NCBI GenBank assembly: GCA_023014365.1
Contig: JAEBUN010000003.1
Span: 1,178,001-1,242,000, forward strand
Direction: 5' to 3'
Source of the DNA: Lepiota brunneoincarnata
Lineage: Eukaryota > Basidiomycota > Agaricomycetes > Agaricales > Agaricaceae
DNA length: 64,000 nt
Both the position numbers and the translations under genes were made by a program. The notes below the pieces were generated by a model, which was given only the letters and a program-made list of their open reading frames with translations, searched no databases and was not told where the DNA came from. Shown here in pieces: positions 11,418 through 22,321 of the stretch. Numbering within the stretch: position 1 is the first letter of the stretch; each line of letters opens with the position of its first letter.

Positions 11418-12794
11418 TTACAAAAAGAAGGTTCGACGAGTAGTTTCTAGTTCAGGCTAGAATAAGCAATGGTCAGTGGGAGGTGGATGGGAGGACAGGT
11501 TTGACAACGGACCTTCCACTGCCATATGTACTCGTCTTGTTTTGGCGGTGCAACCTTTTTAATTGGATTTGACATGCTCGGTGAGGCAGAGGTGTCATTG
11601 GCGCAGCTCTTCTTATTATCTTGCTCTTCAAATGGGTTGTCCTCAGCGTCGAAAACTAATGGTTTGGCATCTTCTCCCAGGTTGTGCACCGCGGGTATAT
11701 TCTTCTTCAATGAACGTAGCTTCAAAGTAAACCGAGGTCCGATCTCTTGTAGAGCTACTTTTTCTGTGGACCGGAAAGCATACCTGTAGCAACTGATGTC
11801 AAAATTCGGGGTGTTTGAATCACAGCTGAAAAGCCCTACCTGTGCCTTCGGAAGAAAAGAAAATCCCGTTGATTGTGTATTGTGACGACTTGCCGACCCT
11901 GAAATTCCGGAACAGGCGGGAACGCTTGTCTGGAACATTCGCCCTACTGTGTGTCCTAGCCGAGTAACGAAGCCGTTGAGGACGAGTTCAGGGTAGTGAG
12001 CAGTCGCTCTTGCATGGCCCTGGCAGTATATCAACACAGCTATCCATACTCGCAAGAAAGATACCAACATAGATCTGTTTTGTCAATTCGATGGATGTCA
12101 ACTTGAAGTACGCTGTTGGTCCTTGAGGAAGATAGACCAGAGTTATTGCATCTATGACGAGTGTGTTAGGCAAGGAAGCCGGAGATAACAAGAGAGAAGT
12201 GTACTCGGTTTTTTGTGATCTTCGTTCACCACGCAGAGATGTTTATATCCTCGGTTCGCTGCCCAAGCCGCGATCCAACCAATCTCAAAGCCCTTGCCTT
12301 TCTTCCTTCGGATGAACTCCGCTCCCGGAAATACGCCCACAAGTTCGTCGCAAAAGTCATATGTCGCTCTCGAAGCTTTGGGTGAAGTTGTGATGAGAAT
12401 TTTCGGTGGCTGCGTTGGATCGTCGGTAGTAAAATAGGAGCTGAATGGATCCGAAGCAATATCTGCAGCTATCTCTTCGTGGGTTGACGATGAGGATGGT
12501 TCTGCATTATTTGGATTGGCAGTAAGAATAGAAGGGTCAAAGTCACGGGTATTATCGAGAGTTTTAGGTATGTTCTCCGAGAGACGTTTCTTCAAGTCAA
12601 GCTTAGCAATCTGCCTCCACACACAGGCGATTTGTGCGTACCTTTTTCGCGGCTGGGTCGTTGGCCTCAATTTTAGCTTGAGCAAGTCTCCTCTGTAATT
12701 TGGCCTGCGTTTTTGCCCTTTTCCCTTTTCGAACGACTTCTTCTCTCTTTCGTTTGTTCTTGATTGACGAGGGCTCGAGACGGTTTGTAGTCAT
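11418..12794 (-). CDS. RPF1: Ribosome production factor 1 (Brix-domain protein)
   Basis: Nucleolar Brix-domain factor of the large (60S) ribosomal subunit pathway. A basic N-terminus (IKNKRKREEVVRKGKRAK) is followed by IPKTLDNTRDFDPS. The Brix domain has PKILITTSP, ELVGVFPGAEFIRRKKGKG, AANRGYKHLCVVNEDHKKP, then YLPQGPTAYFKL and VTRLGHTVGRMFQ. Next come GRQVVTIHNQRDF, FFRRHRYAFRS and EKVALQEIGPRFTLKLRSL. The short last exon (PELETTRRTFFL) gives the classic C-terminus, ending at the TAA at 11418-11420. At least five introns are visible, including a GTCCGT donor before the last exon. One flaw: between FQTS and FPPVPEFQG the frame needs to skip one base (near 11923), with no room for an intron. 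The gene is essential in yeast, so this is more likely a sequence error. It shares a 144-base promoter with YTP1. Confidence 0.93.
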
Positions 12795-12938
12795 TTTTTT
12801 GTGGTAGGTATCGTATTGCCAGTGTCTGTAACCCATGAAACAGTTACGTAATGATTAGGTCATGTGCACGGCGCCCATGAGAGATCCCAGTGTCCTCTTG
12901 ATCAGGGCAGCGAGTGCTGACCTCTACTACTACTCGTT
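12795..12938. promoter_or_regulatory. Bidirectional promoter between RPF1 and YTP1
   Basis: Only 144 bases separate the two start codons, which face away from each other, so both leaders and core promoters must fit here. No obvious TATA box is visible in either direction. Co-regulation is an inference. Confidence 0.55.
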
Positions 12939-15040
12939 ATGCGCTCAGTCCTTGTAGCTGGACTAGCTTCTGCTATACTTGTTGCTGCCCATAAACATCA
13001 TGACAATCTCACCGAAGAACAGACAAACGCGCCAGTCGACGCTATTCTATGGATGCACATGATCCTACAAGCTGCTGTCTGGGGCTTCATTTTCCCGATT
13101 GGAATGGTGCTCGGTCTCTCGAGAAGCCGCTATCATGTCCCGCTGCAGGTACTTTTCTTTTCATCTCTTCTAGTATCGGGAGGCCAACGATTTGTAGGCC
13201 ACAGGCTTCGCTCTGACGACTGCTGGATACTTCCTCGGGCATGCACACAAAGGGCGACAGTTTTTACCTTCAGTACATGGCACATTCGCATCGCTTCTCT
13301 TCGTCCCTATCATTGCCCAACTCTTCATAGGCATTTATCTCAAACTACATATTCAAGAACGAACTATCCGGCCGTACTTTGTAATTGCCCACGGCATACT
13401 CGGAAAGATATACCCCGTACTAGGATGGATTCAGATGCTCTTTGGTGCTATCACATTCCGTGGTTATTGTCGCGGTGACAAATTAGGTGCGTTTGCCTAG
13501 TTATACCAGTAAGGGAGACCAACATCGGGTATTCAGGACAATGCCTGGCCCATTACATCATGGGGAGCGGCTTTATCGCCTATGCCACTATCATGGCTAT
13601 CATTTTGCTTGCTGGTGAGGGCTGGATTCGTCGGCGGGGAAAGTCTCCAGAATTTTGGGATTCATGGTGCGCTTCTACTTCTGTTGGTGTTGAATGTTGG
13701 CTAAGCTTTCGGTCTAGTCTCATTACAACTTGGGTGAGCCCTCGCAATCTCCACTTTCTGTCTTGTCCGTGGACATACTAAGCACTCTTCTAGGGCATTG
13801 GTGAGCCTGCCCATTATATTCACAGGCTCTGATAAGGACTCACAGGTTGCCACAGTGAACACGTTTACGGAGCACCGTGGCTCTCATTGGTCTGCCAAAG
13901 ATATGCAACACACGTTCGTCCGGATCAGTCCATCTACCCCCTTGAGATGTCTAATCCGTTTCCAAATAGGATTCTCGGCGTTCTTTGTATGGGTCTTATA
14001 TCGTAGGGAATGTCGGAAGCTAATGGGTTGAGTCTAGGGTGGACTGGTGGGATTCTGGGCATCTACCTGTCGCGAAATAACCAGGTGAGGCAAAAGGCTC
14101 TGTGCCAACCTGGTCTTGTTGATAACATCCTAAATGCAGCGTAACGTTGTGCCATCTCTTATGTGAGCTGACTGTTTGGCCCTTTGAAGGGATTGACCGA
14201 TTTGTACCGCAGAATAATTTTGACCGGTTGGGCCATGTCTGAGCATGCTCAAGCCCTTGAAATTTCCACCAGGGTGAGCTTCTTGAACAGTGATGTTTGC
14301 CTCTTTGTGCATCTGCCTTTACTGACGCCGACAAACCACCAGGTGCATGCTACATTCGGACATATGCTCATGCTCGCAGGAGTTGCCCGTATCATTGAAA
14401 TCTGCATATTTGCTCCGAAGCTGGCCGCGGAAGCGGACGAGGACGACAGGAGTGACCACACTCTCAACGCAGCGAATCTTCAAAACTCGTTTTCACAACC
14501 TGAAAGTGGACATACCACAGCCGGATGGCGTGCATTTAAACACCTTCCCCCGTTTGTGAGTCCACGCGCACCCTCAGTACCCAGCAAGAAACCTCATTAG
14601 TTTGTTCTCGTAGTTGCTGGTTGCCTCAGGGTGAGTTTACAGAGCGGTCGGCGTTTGGTTGCTGATTCGTGGTGGCAGACTGCTTTTCATGTCGGCTACC
14701 GACGAAGAGTTGCAGTTTGTCCATGATAACGGAATGGACCATGTTACATATATCCTCATCATGTTCAGGTTGGTTCCGATAGCTCATATCACACTTCATT
14801 TGCTTAATGGCTTAATCACATAGCCTGGCTTTCTTCATCTATACTTTTATCATCTGCCTTATCCACCTCTATACGACATCAGGGCGCAACACAACCAGCA
14901 AAAAGTTTGAGAGTACTCAGATTGCAAGAACGAAGTGGTATGCTCGAGTGCCAAACACTACTGCTGGAACCCCTACCACGGACATACCACTTCACGTCCT
15001 TGGGGACGATGATGATGATTATGATCCCACCCGGCGGTGA
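12939..15040 (+). CDS. YTP1: Ytp1-like multi-span membrane protein
   Basis: Fungal membrane protein of the Ytp1 family, whose molecular role is not established. The predicted order is: signal peptide ([15 protein letters not shown]), a lumenal His-rich stretch, [22 protein letters not shown], then the DUF2427-like half with [28 protein letters not shown] and [19 protein letters not shown]. The C-terminal Ytp1 domain has [47 protein letters not shown] and [19 protein letters not shown] last helix ([21 protein letters not shown]) precedes an Asp-rich tail ending at the TGA at 15038-15040. I could follow the frame through about ten short introns without any break, including a GTCTTA donor near 14000. 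Conserved His residues are those expected of a cytochrome-b561-like core, but haem binding is inference. Confidence 0.9.
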
Positions 15041-15275
15041 AACCATGCATTATTCCGATTATAGTGTTCATGTGTCATGATACGTGTAGATGAGGTGTAT
15101 ACTCGGTTGTTGTGTTCTACATATGCTCTAGATTTCTGGGTCGGATGGTATATATTTCCCGGATCTCCCTCTTGAGTAAGTATCTATGGCTAGAAAATAC
15201 TGGTTCCACGGTTTTGTGCGAGACCCATCCTCACCTATCCATCAAATCTTTCACCCCTGGTATCTACAACGAAGA

Positions 15276-16877
15276 CTACAACCACTCTACAGGCTTGGAG
15301 TTTTCAATAATCTGCAGCCGTGCTCCAGAATCTACCATGGCCTTTAGCCTCTCCCTTACAGGTGGGGTCCAATTTGCGCTTCTCCAAACATTGGACAACT
15401 CTACGCAAAATGCCATATCATCGCTATCCCATCTCTCCTCCACCATTTGCACAAACTCCCCAACCAGTCTCTCTTCGTAGTGCGGGTAGTCATCAGGGTA
15501 CAGCTTATCAAAAATGCCCGGACACCCGCTGACCCCCTTTATATACATGTTCTGAAGATTGGGAAGGTATTTCACAGAAAGGGATGGCCGAAGGGCGTTG
15601 AAGATGGTTGCGAGGAATATAGGGGTTCCAGAGAGACCATCGATGGTGATACCTAGTGTACGAGGATTGATACCGCTGCCAAACAGTTCATCAAGGAACC
15701 CCTCGGTTCCCGTGAGACTGACAAGCTCCAAAATAGACAACGTGGTTGGGAGCCGAGAAAGGAAGTGTATGAACCCCGTGGTCAGCTCGCTGCGCCAATA
15801 TGGGTGGTCATTGTGGAAGCAGAGCTTCTCAAGCACGGGCAGTCGCATTGTTGTGAATAGAGACACATCATGATCTCCACTGTTCGTAAATGACCAGCCG
15901 AAAACTTTAAGGTTTGGGAAAATGGCGATGGTACTCTCCGGTGTGTGCACCACATCAAACAAGTTTCCAGGCCCGGGATCACGAAGATGGAATTCTACAA
16001 TGTGGTGGCGACATGAAAGGAGCAGGCCAACAGAGATTTCTATGGGTATGTTGAACAAGTCCAGGATGGACAGCGTGGTCCAGGATATGTGAACACTCCA
16101 ATGGAGGTTTTGGATCGTGACTCGGCGCAACGAGGGAATGTCCATGATCTGGACGTCACCATAATTACCCCGCCAGCCTAAAGGTATCCGGGACCAAACA
16201 AGGTGCAAATCCTCTAGTTGCTCGAAATCATCGGTCAGGAACGGTAGCCACTCGAGCGGGGCCTTGTCCAGGTAGAGACGTTTAATCCGGTCCGGACTCT
16301 CGATGAAAACCAAGCGAGATATCGGATCCAGATACGCCCCAAGCTGGGACATGAGCTCATTACGTTGGCCGCCGCCTTCTTCGGTGCATCGAACAAAGAG
16401 AGCAAGCGACATGGGAAGTTCTTTGGAATTTCGGAGGTAGAGCCGCATGAGCGCTACGGTTCGGTGGAAAGTGGATGAATGAACCTCTACTGCAATTCTG
16501 GTCCATAATTGAGGTGTTGAGGTTGCGGTAGCTCGCCAGTAGGACGAGACTGCGGCAAGGATTATTGGGGCATCTAAGTGACCGAAATCTTGGATGCGCT
16601 TTGGCGGGGTGAATTTGTCGGGAGGTAATACGTTTTGGAAAATGGTGGACAAGACTTCGGGCGGCATAGCTCGGGTGGCGGACCTCGTATCATTGAGCCT
16701 CCGCAAGAGACCCACCCGTTTCGTGTTGAGCTGGCATATTAAAGAGTCCAGCCGATCGATATCCTCCTGAATGAGCGTAATTTGGTCGGCCAAGGGCGAG
16801 GGCTGGGAAGGAGGTGAGTTTGTGGTGGGTCTGGCTTGTCCGCACAGGGCACACAGGGATTGGGATTTGGGGTCCAT
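15276..16877 (-). CDS. F-box protein, single exon, 533 residues
   Basis: Member of the large agaricomycete F-box family. A coiled coil (residues about 30-60, QITLIQEDIDRLDSLICQL) with a TKRVGLLRRLND continuation is followed by the F-box at about 68-115: MPPEVLSTIFQNVLPP, then APIILAAVSSYWRATATSTPQLW. The remaining 400 residues are irregular leucine-rich repeats (for example LRRVTIQNLHWS, LSILDLFNIP, LSILELVSL), presumably for substrate binding. A Cys-x2-Cys pair near the N-terminus (CALCGQA) is seen but unpaired. There are no introns, and the open frame and start are unambiguous. It is tail to tail with YTP1 (236 bases). The substrate is unknown. Confidence 0.9.
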   Translation of the reverse strand: MDPKSQSLCALCGQARPTTNSPPSQPSPLADQITLIQEDIDRLDSLICQLNTKRVGLLRRLNDTRSATRAMPPEVLSTIFQNVLPPDKFTPPKRIQDFGHLDAPIILAAVSSYWRATATSTPQLWTRIAVEVHSSTFHRTVALMRLYLRNSKELPMSLALFVRCTEEGGGQRNELMSQLGAYLDPISRLVFIESPDRIKRLYLDKAPLEWLPFLTDDFEQLEDLHLVWSRIPLGWRGNYGDVQIMDIPSLRRVTIQNLHWSVHISWTTLSILDLFNIPIEISVGLLLSCRHHIVEFHLRDPGPGNLFDVVHTPESTIAIFPNLKVFGWSFTNSGDHDVSLFTTMRLPVLEKLCFHNDHPYWRSELTTGFIHFLSRLPTTLSILELVSLTGTEGFLDELFGSGINPRTLGITIDGLSGTPIFLATIFNALRPSLSVKYLPNLQNMYIKGVSGCPGIFDKLYPDDYPHYEERLVGEFVQMVEERWDSDDMAFCVELSNVWRSANWTPPVRERLKAMVDSGARLQIIENSKPVEWL

Positions 16878-18527
16878 TGCAAGCAGGTAGGTTGATCAAA
16901 GTGATGCGACTTGCACTCCCATAGCAGCGAAAATATTAATTCTTTGTGCTCTGGGAGAAACTTTATAGCGGCGAATCAATTCAGCTGAAACCGCCGAAGT
17001 GCTGCAAGTGGCTGTGCTCGTATTCGTCAACTGCTCAACGTTGCACGTCAAGGATCCTGCCCAGGGCCGCCGAGTCCACATGTAGCGAATGCGCCGACGC
17101 CACAAGTATTACGCGCCTCCCGGGTTCGCCCTTTAGGAGCCCCTTAGTCCGCTGTGAACTGAGCTTCACTGTTTCAACTCGGTGGAAATCAAATACAAGG
17201 TAGTTGGTTACTCAATGGCTTCGTTTGGTTCGGGGTGGTGAGTACTGATGCTTGATGCCTGCTCAACCTCGCCGCCCAAGCAAGTTAGTTCCCTGGCGCA
17301 ATGAGCCAATGGTTTTTGGTCTAAAGTTGCAGTCGACGACAAAGGTATTAAATATCCACATGCCGCGGCCGCCACCTGAAAATTCACCAACATTCGAGAC
17401 CCTAGGCCACAGTCAGTACCTTCCCCTGTTCTAATTTAAGGCCGTCTGATCGCCCTGGGTTAGGTCCCACGCGACGCGTCCAACAACGACGATAGCGAAG
17501 CCCCCAGAGCGCTGGAACTGATCAACTTGCTATCAAGCTGTTCAGCGTGGCATGGAACCCACCAACGATCCCCTCTCCTTTTTCCCCGAGCACCCGATTA
17601 GTCGGAATCTGGTGGTGAATAGCCGCACTACGCGACCCCCTTCTTTACGAAGGTCATATTATATGTTTGCAATCTCTTTCGGAAGCTCTACGATCTCTCT
17701 TCGATCGCGTGCAACGCTGTCATCCAGCTATCCCGATTGTCCATGACTTCTGTGCTTTAGCTCTAACCTCGTGGGCTCCTGTACGCCCCAATACCCAAAA
17801 ACGTCAGTTTCCACGAAGGCAGGAACTTCGAAGATCGGTCTGTCCACTAAGAACGAGCCAAGGTCGAAGGTCGTCAGCTCCCACAATCCCGAGAATTCCT
17901 CCGGTGCGAAGACCTCGTGCGGGCCGAAGGCTCCCCTTGAACACTGTAACCTTACTTCAAACCGGCCGTAAGGCCTGTCACCTGCAGGGTTTCGTCTCAG
18001 ACTGCCACCGCCGGCCAAACCTTCTTTGACACCGTCTCCGTAGAACCCGCTGGGTAGGCCCTCTAAAAGCAGCTAGATTTTCCTCCGTGCTACCCGAGTG
18101 TCTTGGGCCAGGCTCCCAGTATCACTTACACGGGCCACCCTGGGCTGCAGAGCGTCTCACCCCCTTCAGTGATGACGGGCTGGACGCTTTGTGCGTGCAG
18201 CTATCTATGTTTCGGAAGGGGGATAGAGGTTTACATAGCGTTACCTTCGATTTGTTTTTGGATCGACTTTGTTAGGGAAAGTCTTGCAAAACAGGGGCCG
18301 AGCAAGGACCTGTGACTAGGAGTAGTGAAAGTGTTTAACAAGCTTTGAATTTTGGAGTGATAAGATACCCAAACACGATTAGATCCCCGACTAAGAGTTT
18401 GGACCACGTGCCGGCTTGCCGGGCCATGTCGTCAGCGCCGGGGGTTGTTCCATCCATTGCCGTCTGTTGCTCTTCTTAAATATCATCCATCCACAAGGAA
18501 TACAAAACAAACCGGAGAGCATCGAAC
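16878..18527. other. Region with one unclassified open frame
   Basis: A 96-codon minus-strand frame (17728-18018) has a protein-like stretch (GLWELTTFDLGSFLVDRP, then DVFGYWGVQEPT) but no family I know and no clear exon partners. Plus-strand frames at 17552-17746 and 17667-18029 overlap it and look like shadows. No repeat structure seen. The right end is the FMP52 upstream region. Confidence 0.35.
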
Positions 18528-19670
18528 ATGTCTAGTAATTATCCACCTTCATCTTCCCTACTCCCTCTTTCTGATCATCAACTATAAACAGGCCCCCGGA
18601 GCGCACTTATTCTTGGAGCAACTGGCCAGACCGGTCGTGTGCTCTTGCGAGAGCTCCTCGCATCGCCCCATTTTTCCAGGGTCGGAGAGTATGGCCGCAG
18701 CGTCACACCAGAAAATGACATTACCACTGGAAAGGACAAGTTGCAACAAAAGGTCATCAACTTTGACAAGATCGACGAGGCGGGTTTGCAGGAGGGCCGT
18801 TGGGACGTCGTGTACATAACGTGAGTTCATGAATTGCTCTCCCGCCCTTGATATTGCTTAACAAGAGACTCCGAAGCTTGGGGACCACGAAGGGGGCTGC
18901 CGGAAGTGCTGCTGCATTCGAAAGGATTGACCGGGAGTAAGTATTGTCCGCTAAGAGCTCGAGTCTCAGCTGATCCACGCCAGCTATGTGATCAATGCTG
19001 CCAAAGCCGCCAAAGTTTCTGACCTCCAACAACGCATTGTCTATCTCTCCGTGCGTTCCGAACACTCTTGAACCTCACGTTCCAGCTCATCCGGCATATA
19101 TATAGAGTGCCGGCTCCAACCCTTCTTCACCCTTCCTATACCCTCGGTAAGTCGGACCCTGTGCTCACGACGAAACTGCATATACATATGTACGTCTGTC
19201 ATATCAGGTGCAAAGGTCAAACCGAGGCTGGCCTCGCCAAGCTCGGCTACGGCGACACTATCGTCTTTCGTCCCGGATTCTTGGCAGGTGCACAAAGGAA
19301 GGATGGTCGGATCGCGGAAAACATCTTTGGGTTTGCGAACTCCTTTTTCTCTCCGTTAATTTGTTACTGATGGACTTGTTAGATACGTTACCGGCGTATT
19401 GTCCCATGTCTCGAAATCAGTAGAAATCCAAGTACGTGTCTCGCCTTTCTTGGGTCTTATAGGAAAAAAGTTCCTCAAGGCAGATGACTTTTTTTATCTT
19501 TTGACTCACAGATCCCTACACTGGCGAAAGCCATTTGCCGTGCTGGAATCTTGGGTTCCACTGCCTTACCGGCCGATGCTGAGGCAGCTGAAGCTGATAT
19601 TGACGGTGCCAGTTTTACCGCCATTCCTAATGCTGGTGCCATCGCTCTCGGAAGTGCCAAAGACACATAG
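18528..19670 (+). CDS. FMP52: Fmp52-like mitochondrial outer-membrane NAD(P)-binding protein
   Basis: Atypical SDR of the HTATIP2/TIP30 type; the yeast protein is found at the mitochondrial outer membrane and its reaction is unknown. A tiny first exon (ATG TCT A) joins across a GTAATT...CAG intron to give MSSPRSALILGATGQTGR, the Rossmann nucleotide motif. Then follow LLRELLASPHFSRV, LQQKVINFDKIDEAG, RWDVVYIT, LGTTKGAAGSAAAFERID, YVINAAKAAKV, RIVYLS and SNPSSPFLYP joined to CKGQTEAGLAKLGY. VFRPGFLAG, YVTGVLSHVSKSVEIQ and TLAKAICRAG precede the C-terminus. All exon joins keep frame. The SYK-type Tyr lies in FLYPRCKG, where the usual Lys spacing (YxxxK) is kept. The stop is at 19668-19670, 522 bases from the convergent coiled-coil gene. 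Confidence 0.92.
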
Positions 19671-20192
19671 AGCAGCCTCACTCACAAATGTACTGTATAT
19701 GGTGTTTATATGATAAATTCTCTAGCCAGAAAAGCATTAATAATATTTTGAGATTGTTAGCTACATTTTATTCGACAAAGCCGTAACTGCAATATACATA
19801 TGCAGCTACTCGACAACATTAACAGAGTCTAATAGACCAATAGCAGACAGGCACAGCGACAAAAAGAGTGTTGGGAGGCTATTTGTTGAGACATTATATA
19901 AAAAAGGAGCGAGGAAAATGGTATATATAGGGAATACCGGTATGCAATACCAAGAGCAGAGCGTAAATGCCCTACGGGCAGCTTCACATTCGTCAAGAAA
20001 GGAGCGGGATAGAGAATGTCCTGATGGTTGTCATCATGCACTGATATACAGGGTGGCGTAGGTTGTGCGGGGGTAAAGGCAAGGCTTAGACCATGTCCTT
20101 GAGAGATTATTGGAACGCGGGGGCAGTAGAGTGGACCGCATGAGTCTACAAACGGCAATAAAGGGTGATCGACTCGCTCTCGCAGAGTGCGA
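19671..20192. other. Convergent 3' flanks
   Basis: The 3' untranslated regions of FMP52 (+) and the coiled-coil gene (-) must fit here. A 137-codon minus-strand frame (19829-20242) overlaps the end of the coiled-coil gene in another frame. I judge it a shadow because the exon before it splices cleanly into the frame that stops at 20193. Confidence 0.5.
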
Positions 20193-22321
20193 TCATGATC
20201 GATCAGAAGCCCGTCGCGCAGCAACGGATCTACCAGATACAAACAAGGGGAAGGGCAGTGAGTATCGTTTTGTCAGCGTTCTAAGCTTTTGGTAGGGAGT
20301 AGACTTCTGCCTCATGAGAGATTCGACACGTTCTGCGGGTGTTTTGGGTATGTCGGCATTCCTCCATAATGAGGGGATGTTGGAAGACGGAGATTCCGAA
20401 GGGCCTGGAGTAGACACATATATATTCAGAAATGCACCGGGTGATGGGAGAGGGAAAAACTAACCCTGAGGTCGGGCACCGTGCCCCAGCCTCATATCAT
20501 CGAGAGAGACATTCTTCCGTCCTGGAGACCGGGGGACCTCCTCTATAACGTTATCGTCCACATTCAAGCTGATGTCGTCCAAGTCAGCCGGACCGCGGAA
20601 TGCTGAAGGTGGCGGCTGAAACGCTCTGCTACTTTCAGCACCATAGTTACGGAAAACGACTGGTGATGCACTTCGTGACTCCCAGTGCAACAGCGTCGAG
20701 GATGCATTGGCTGTATGCGAGGAAAGCACCGGCGAGTTGAAATGCAAGGGAATGTCGGGTACAGGGGGTTGTTCCTCCACAGGCGTCTTGGGTCGGGAGG
20801 CACTTGGCTTGCGTGCATGAGATGCAGGCAGTCGGAGACTGCCTTGTGATGCCCGATGGCTTCGCTTTTTCGCAGCGGATACATGCTGGCTTCGGCTAGT
20901 ATCACCACGAGTGCTCCTGTGGCTGCGGTTGCTCTTGGTACTCTTGACACTGTGAAGGCTGTGGGTGCTCTTGTTGCTCTTGTTGCTTAGAGCGCTTTTT
21001 GCACTCCTTGCACTATGGATGCTGATGTTGTCTTGATGATCTTCTTGACCATTGATGTCCGCTGGAATATCCGCAGTGGGTTCAGTGTTGCGAGGTGAAA
21101 GTGGTGTGCGGGGTGTCATAGCGTCGATACTCATCAGTGTCGGTGCAATTCCTATGCTTTGTGGTCTTGGCGAAGTGGGGGTCATGGGCACCGATACGAT
21201 TTCCGCAGTCTCAATTACAGCCTCATCCTCGGCGTTAGACAACAAGTCTGCCTCGTATTCGTCCATTTCACGGGCCAATTTCTCCGCTTCTTTCCACGCA
21301 TCCTCTAGCTCGGCCTCTAGTTGAGTTATCTTTTCCCTTGCTTGCTGAAGTTCCGTAGTTCTGCGACCGTAGCTGTTGTTGAGCTGTTCTCATGTTTAGT
21401 TGTACGAGAGACATCAAAAAGTCTGGTTGGCTTACCTTTCGGAGGGCGATGGCCAATGCGCTGGCCCAGTGAACATCCAGCATGCGATTTATCTGGGCAG
21501 TTTGATCGGATATTTTTATTAGTTCCTCCAACAATCTATCACACTCCATGGTCGTGTCCGACAGCTGCAAGGAGAGTTTAGTGGTGCTGTCCATCGTGTC
21601 TGCTCTGTCGATATCCTTGTAGGAAGGAGTTTGAGCGCTAGTGATCAGTGCCTGGAGCAACATCGTCCGCCGGTGCACCAGAAACCGGTATTTTGACTGA
21701 GTAGTTGCCTTCAATGCTTCCAGACGCTCTAGCTCGGTTGGTAGGACCCTGTCAAGATTCTCTACGGTCAAAAGCCTAATGAAAGACTCGCGGGCGGACG
21801 ATCGGATGGCGCGCGACACGATCTGTTGAAGCTCTGTCGAACTAAAGGTCCCTATCGGAGAAGGTCAGTTATCCATGTTGCGACGCGATGAAGCAACTGA
21901 AATGTTTACATAGAGCAGCTTCCAATGGGAGTGCCTTCCACTGGAGGGGGTCGGACTCAAATTTCATTTCTGGAGGGACAACTAGTCGCGAGGGTTGAGG
22001 CAGGGGTGTCACTTTGGGAGGTTTTTGTTCGGCTAGAGTACTATAGGCTGGTGGGAGCCCCTCTGGGGCTGGCGACCTAGGTGTTTCTGCAAGGGCCTCC
22101 TGGACGGTGGGAAGGAGAGTGGGTTTAGAGAGTGCAGGTGAGGTGTGTACAGAAAATGTGGGGGAGGTATTGCTGGGGCTGGATGCAAATGAGCTAGTTG
22201 AACTCTGCGATTGCGATGGTGAATCGACGGAGAGTCTGGAGGGTGTTCGTGGGCCGACAGGAGCAAGATTTGGGCGGGTGCGAAGCGAGGGGAGCCGTGA
22301 GATATTATGTGTGGAACCCAT
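20193..22321 (-). CDS. Conserved basidiomycete coiled-coil protein, unknown function
   Basis: Four exons give about 650 residues. Exon 1 begins MGSTHNISRLPSL and is Ser/Pro-rich and probably disordered up to LEAALW. A GTAAAC...TAG intron leads to SSTELQQIVSRAIRSS, the start of an alpha-helical domain with ELERLEALKATTQSK and LLEELIKISDQTAQINRML. After a GTAAGC intron a coiled coil follows (TTELQQAREKITQLEAELED, then AWKEAEKLAREMDEYEADL). Next is a long disordered region with SNKSNKSTHSLHSVKSTKSN-like Ser/Lys repeats and many SP/TP sites. The last exon (GPSESPSSN...RRASDRS) joins through a GTTAGT intron and stops at 20193. The start is the first Met of the acidic-free Ser/Pro segment; an upstream ATG at 22420 would add a Cys-rich stretch unlike the rest. 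Many SP/TP sites suggest kinase regulation; no function is claimed. Confidence 0.72.
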
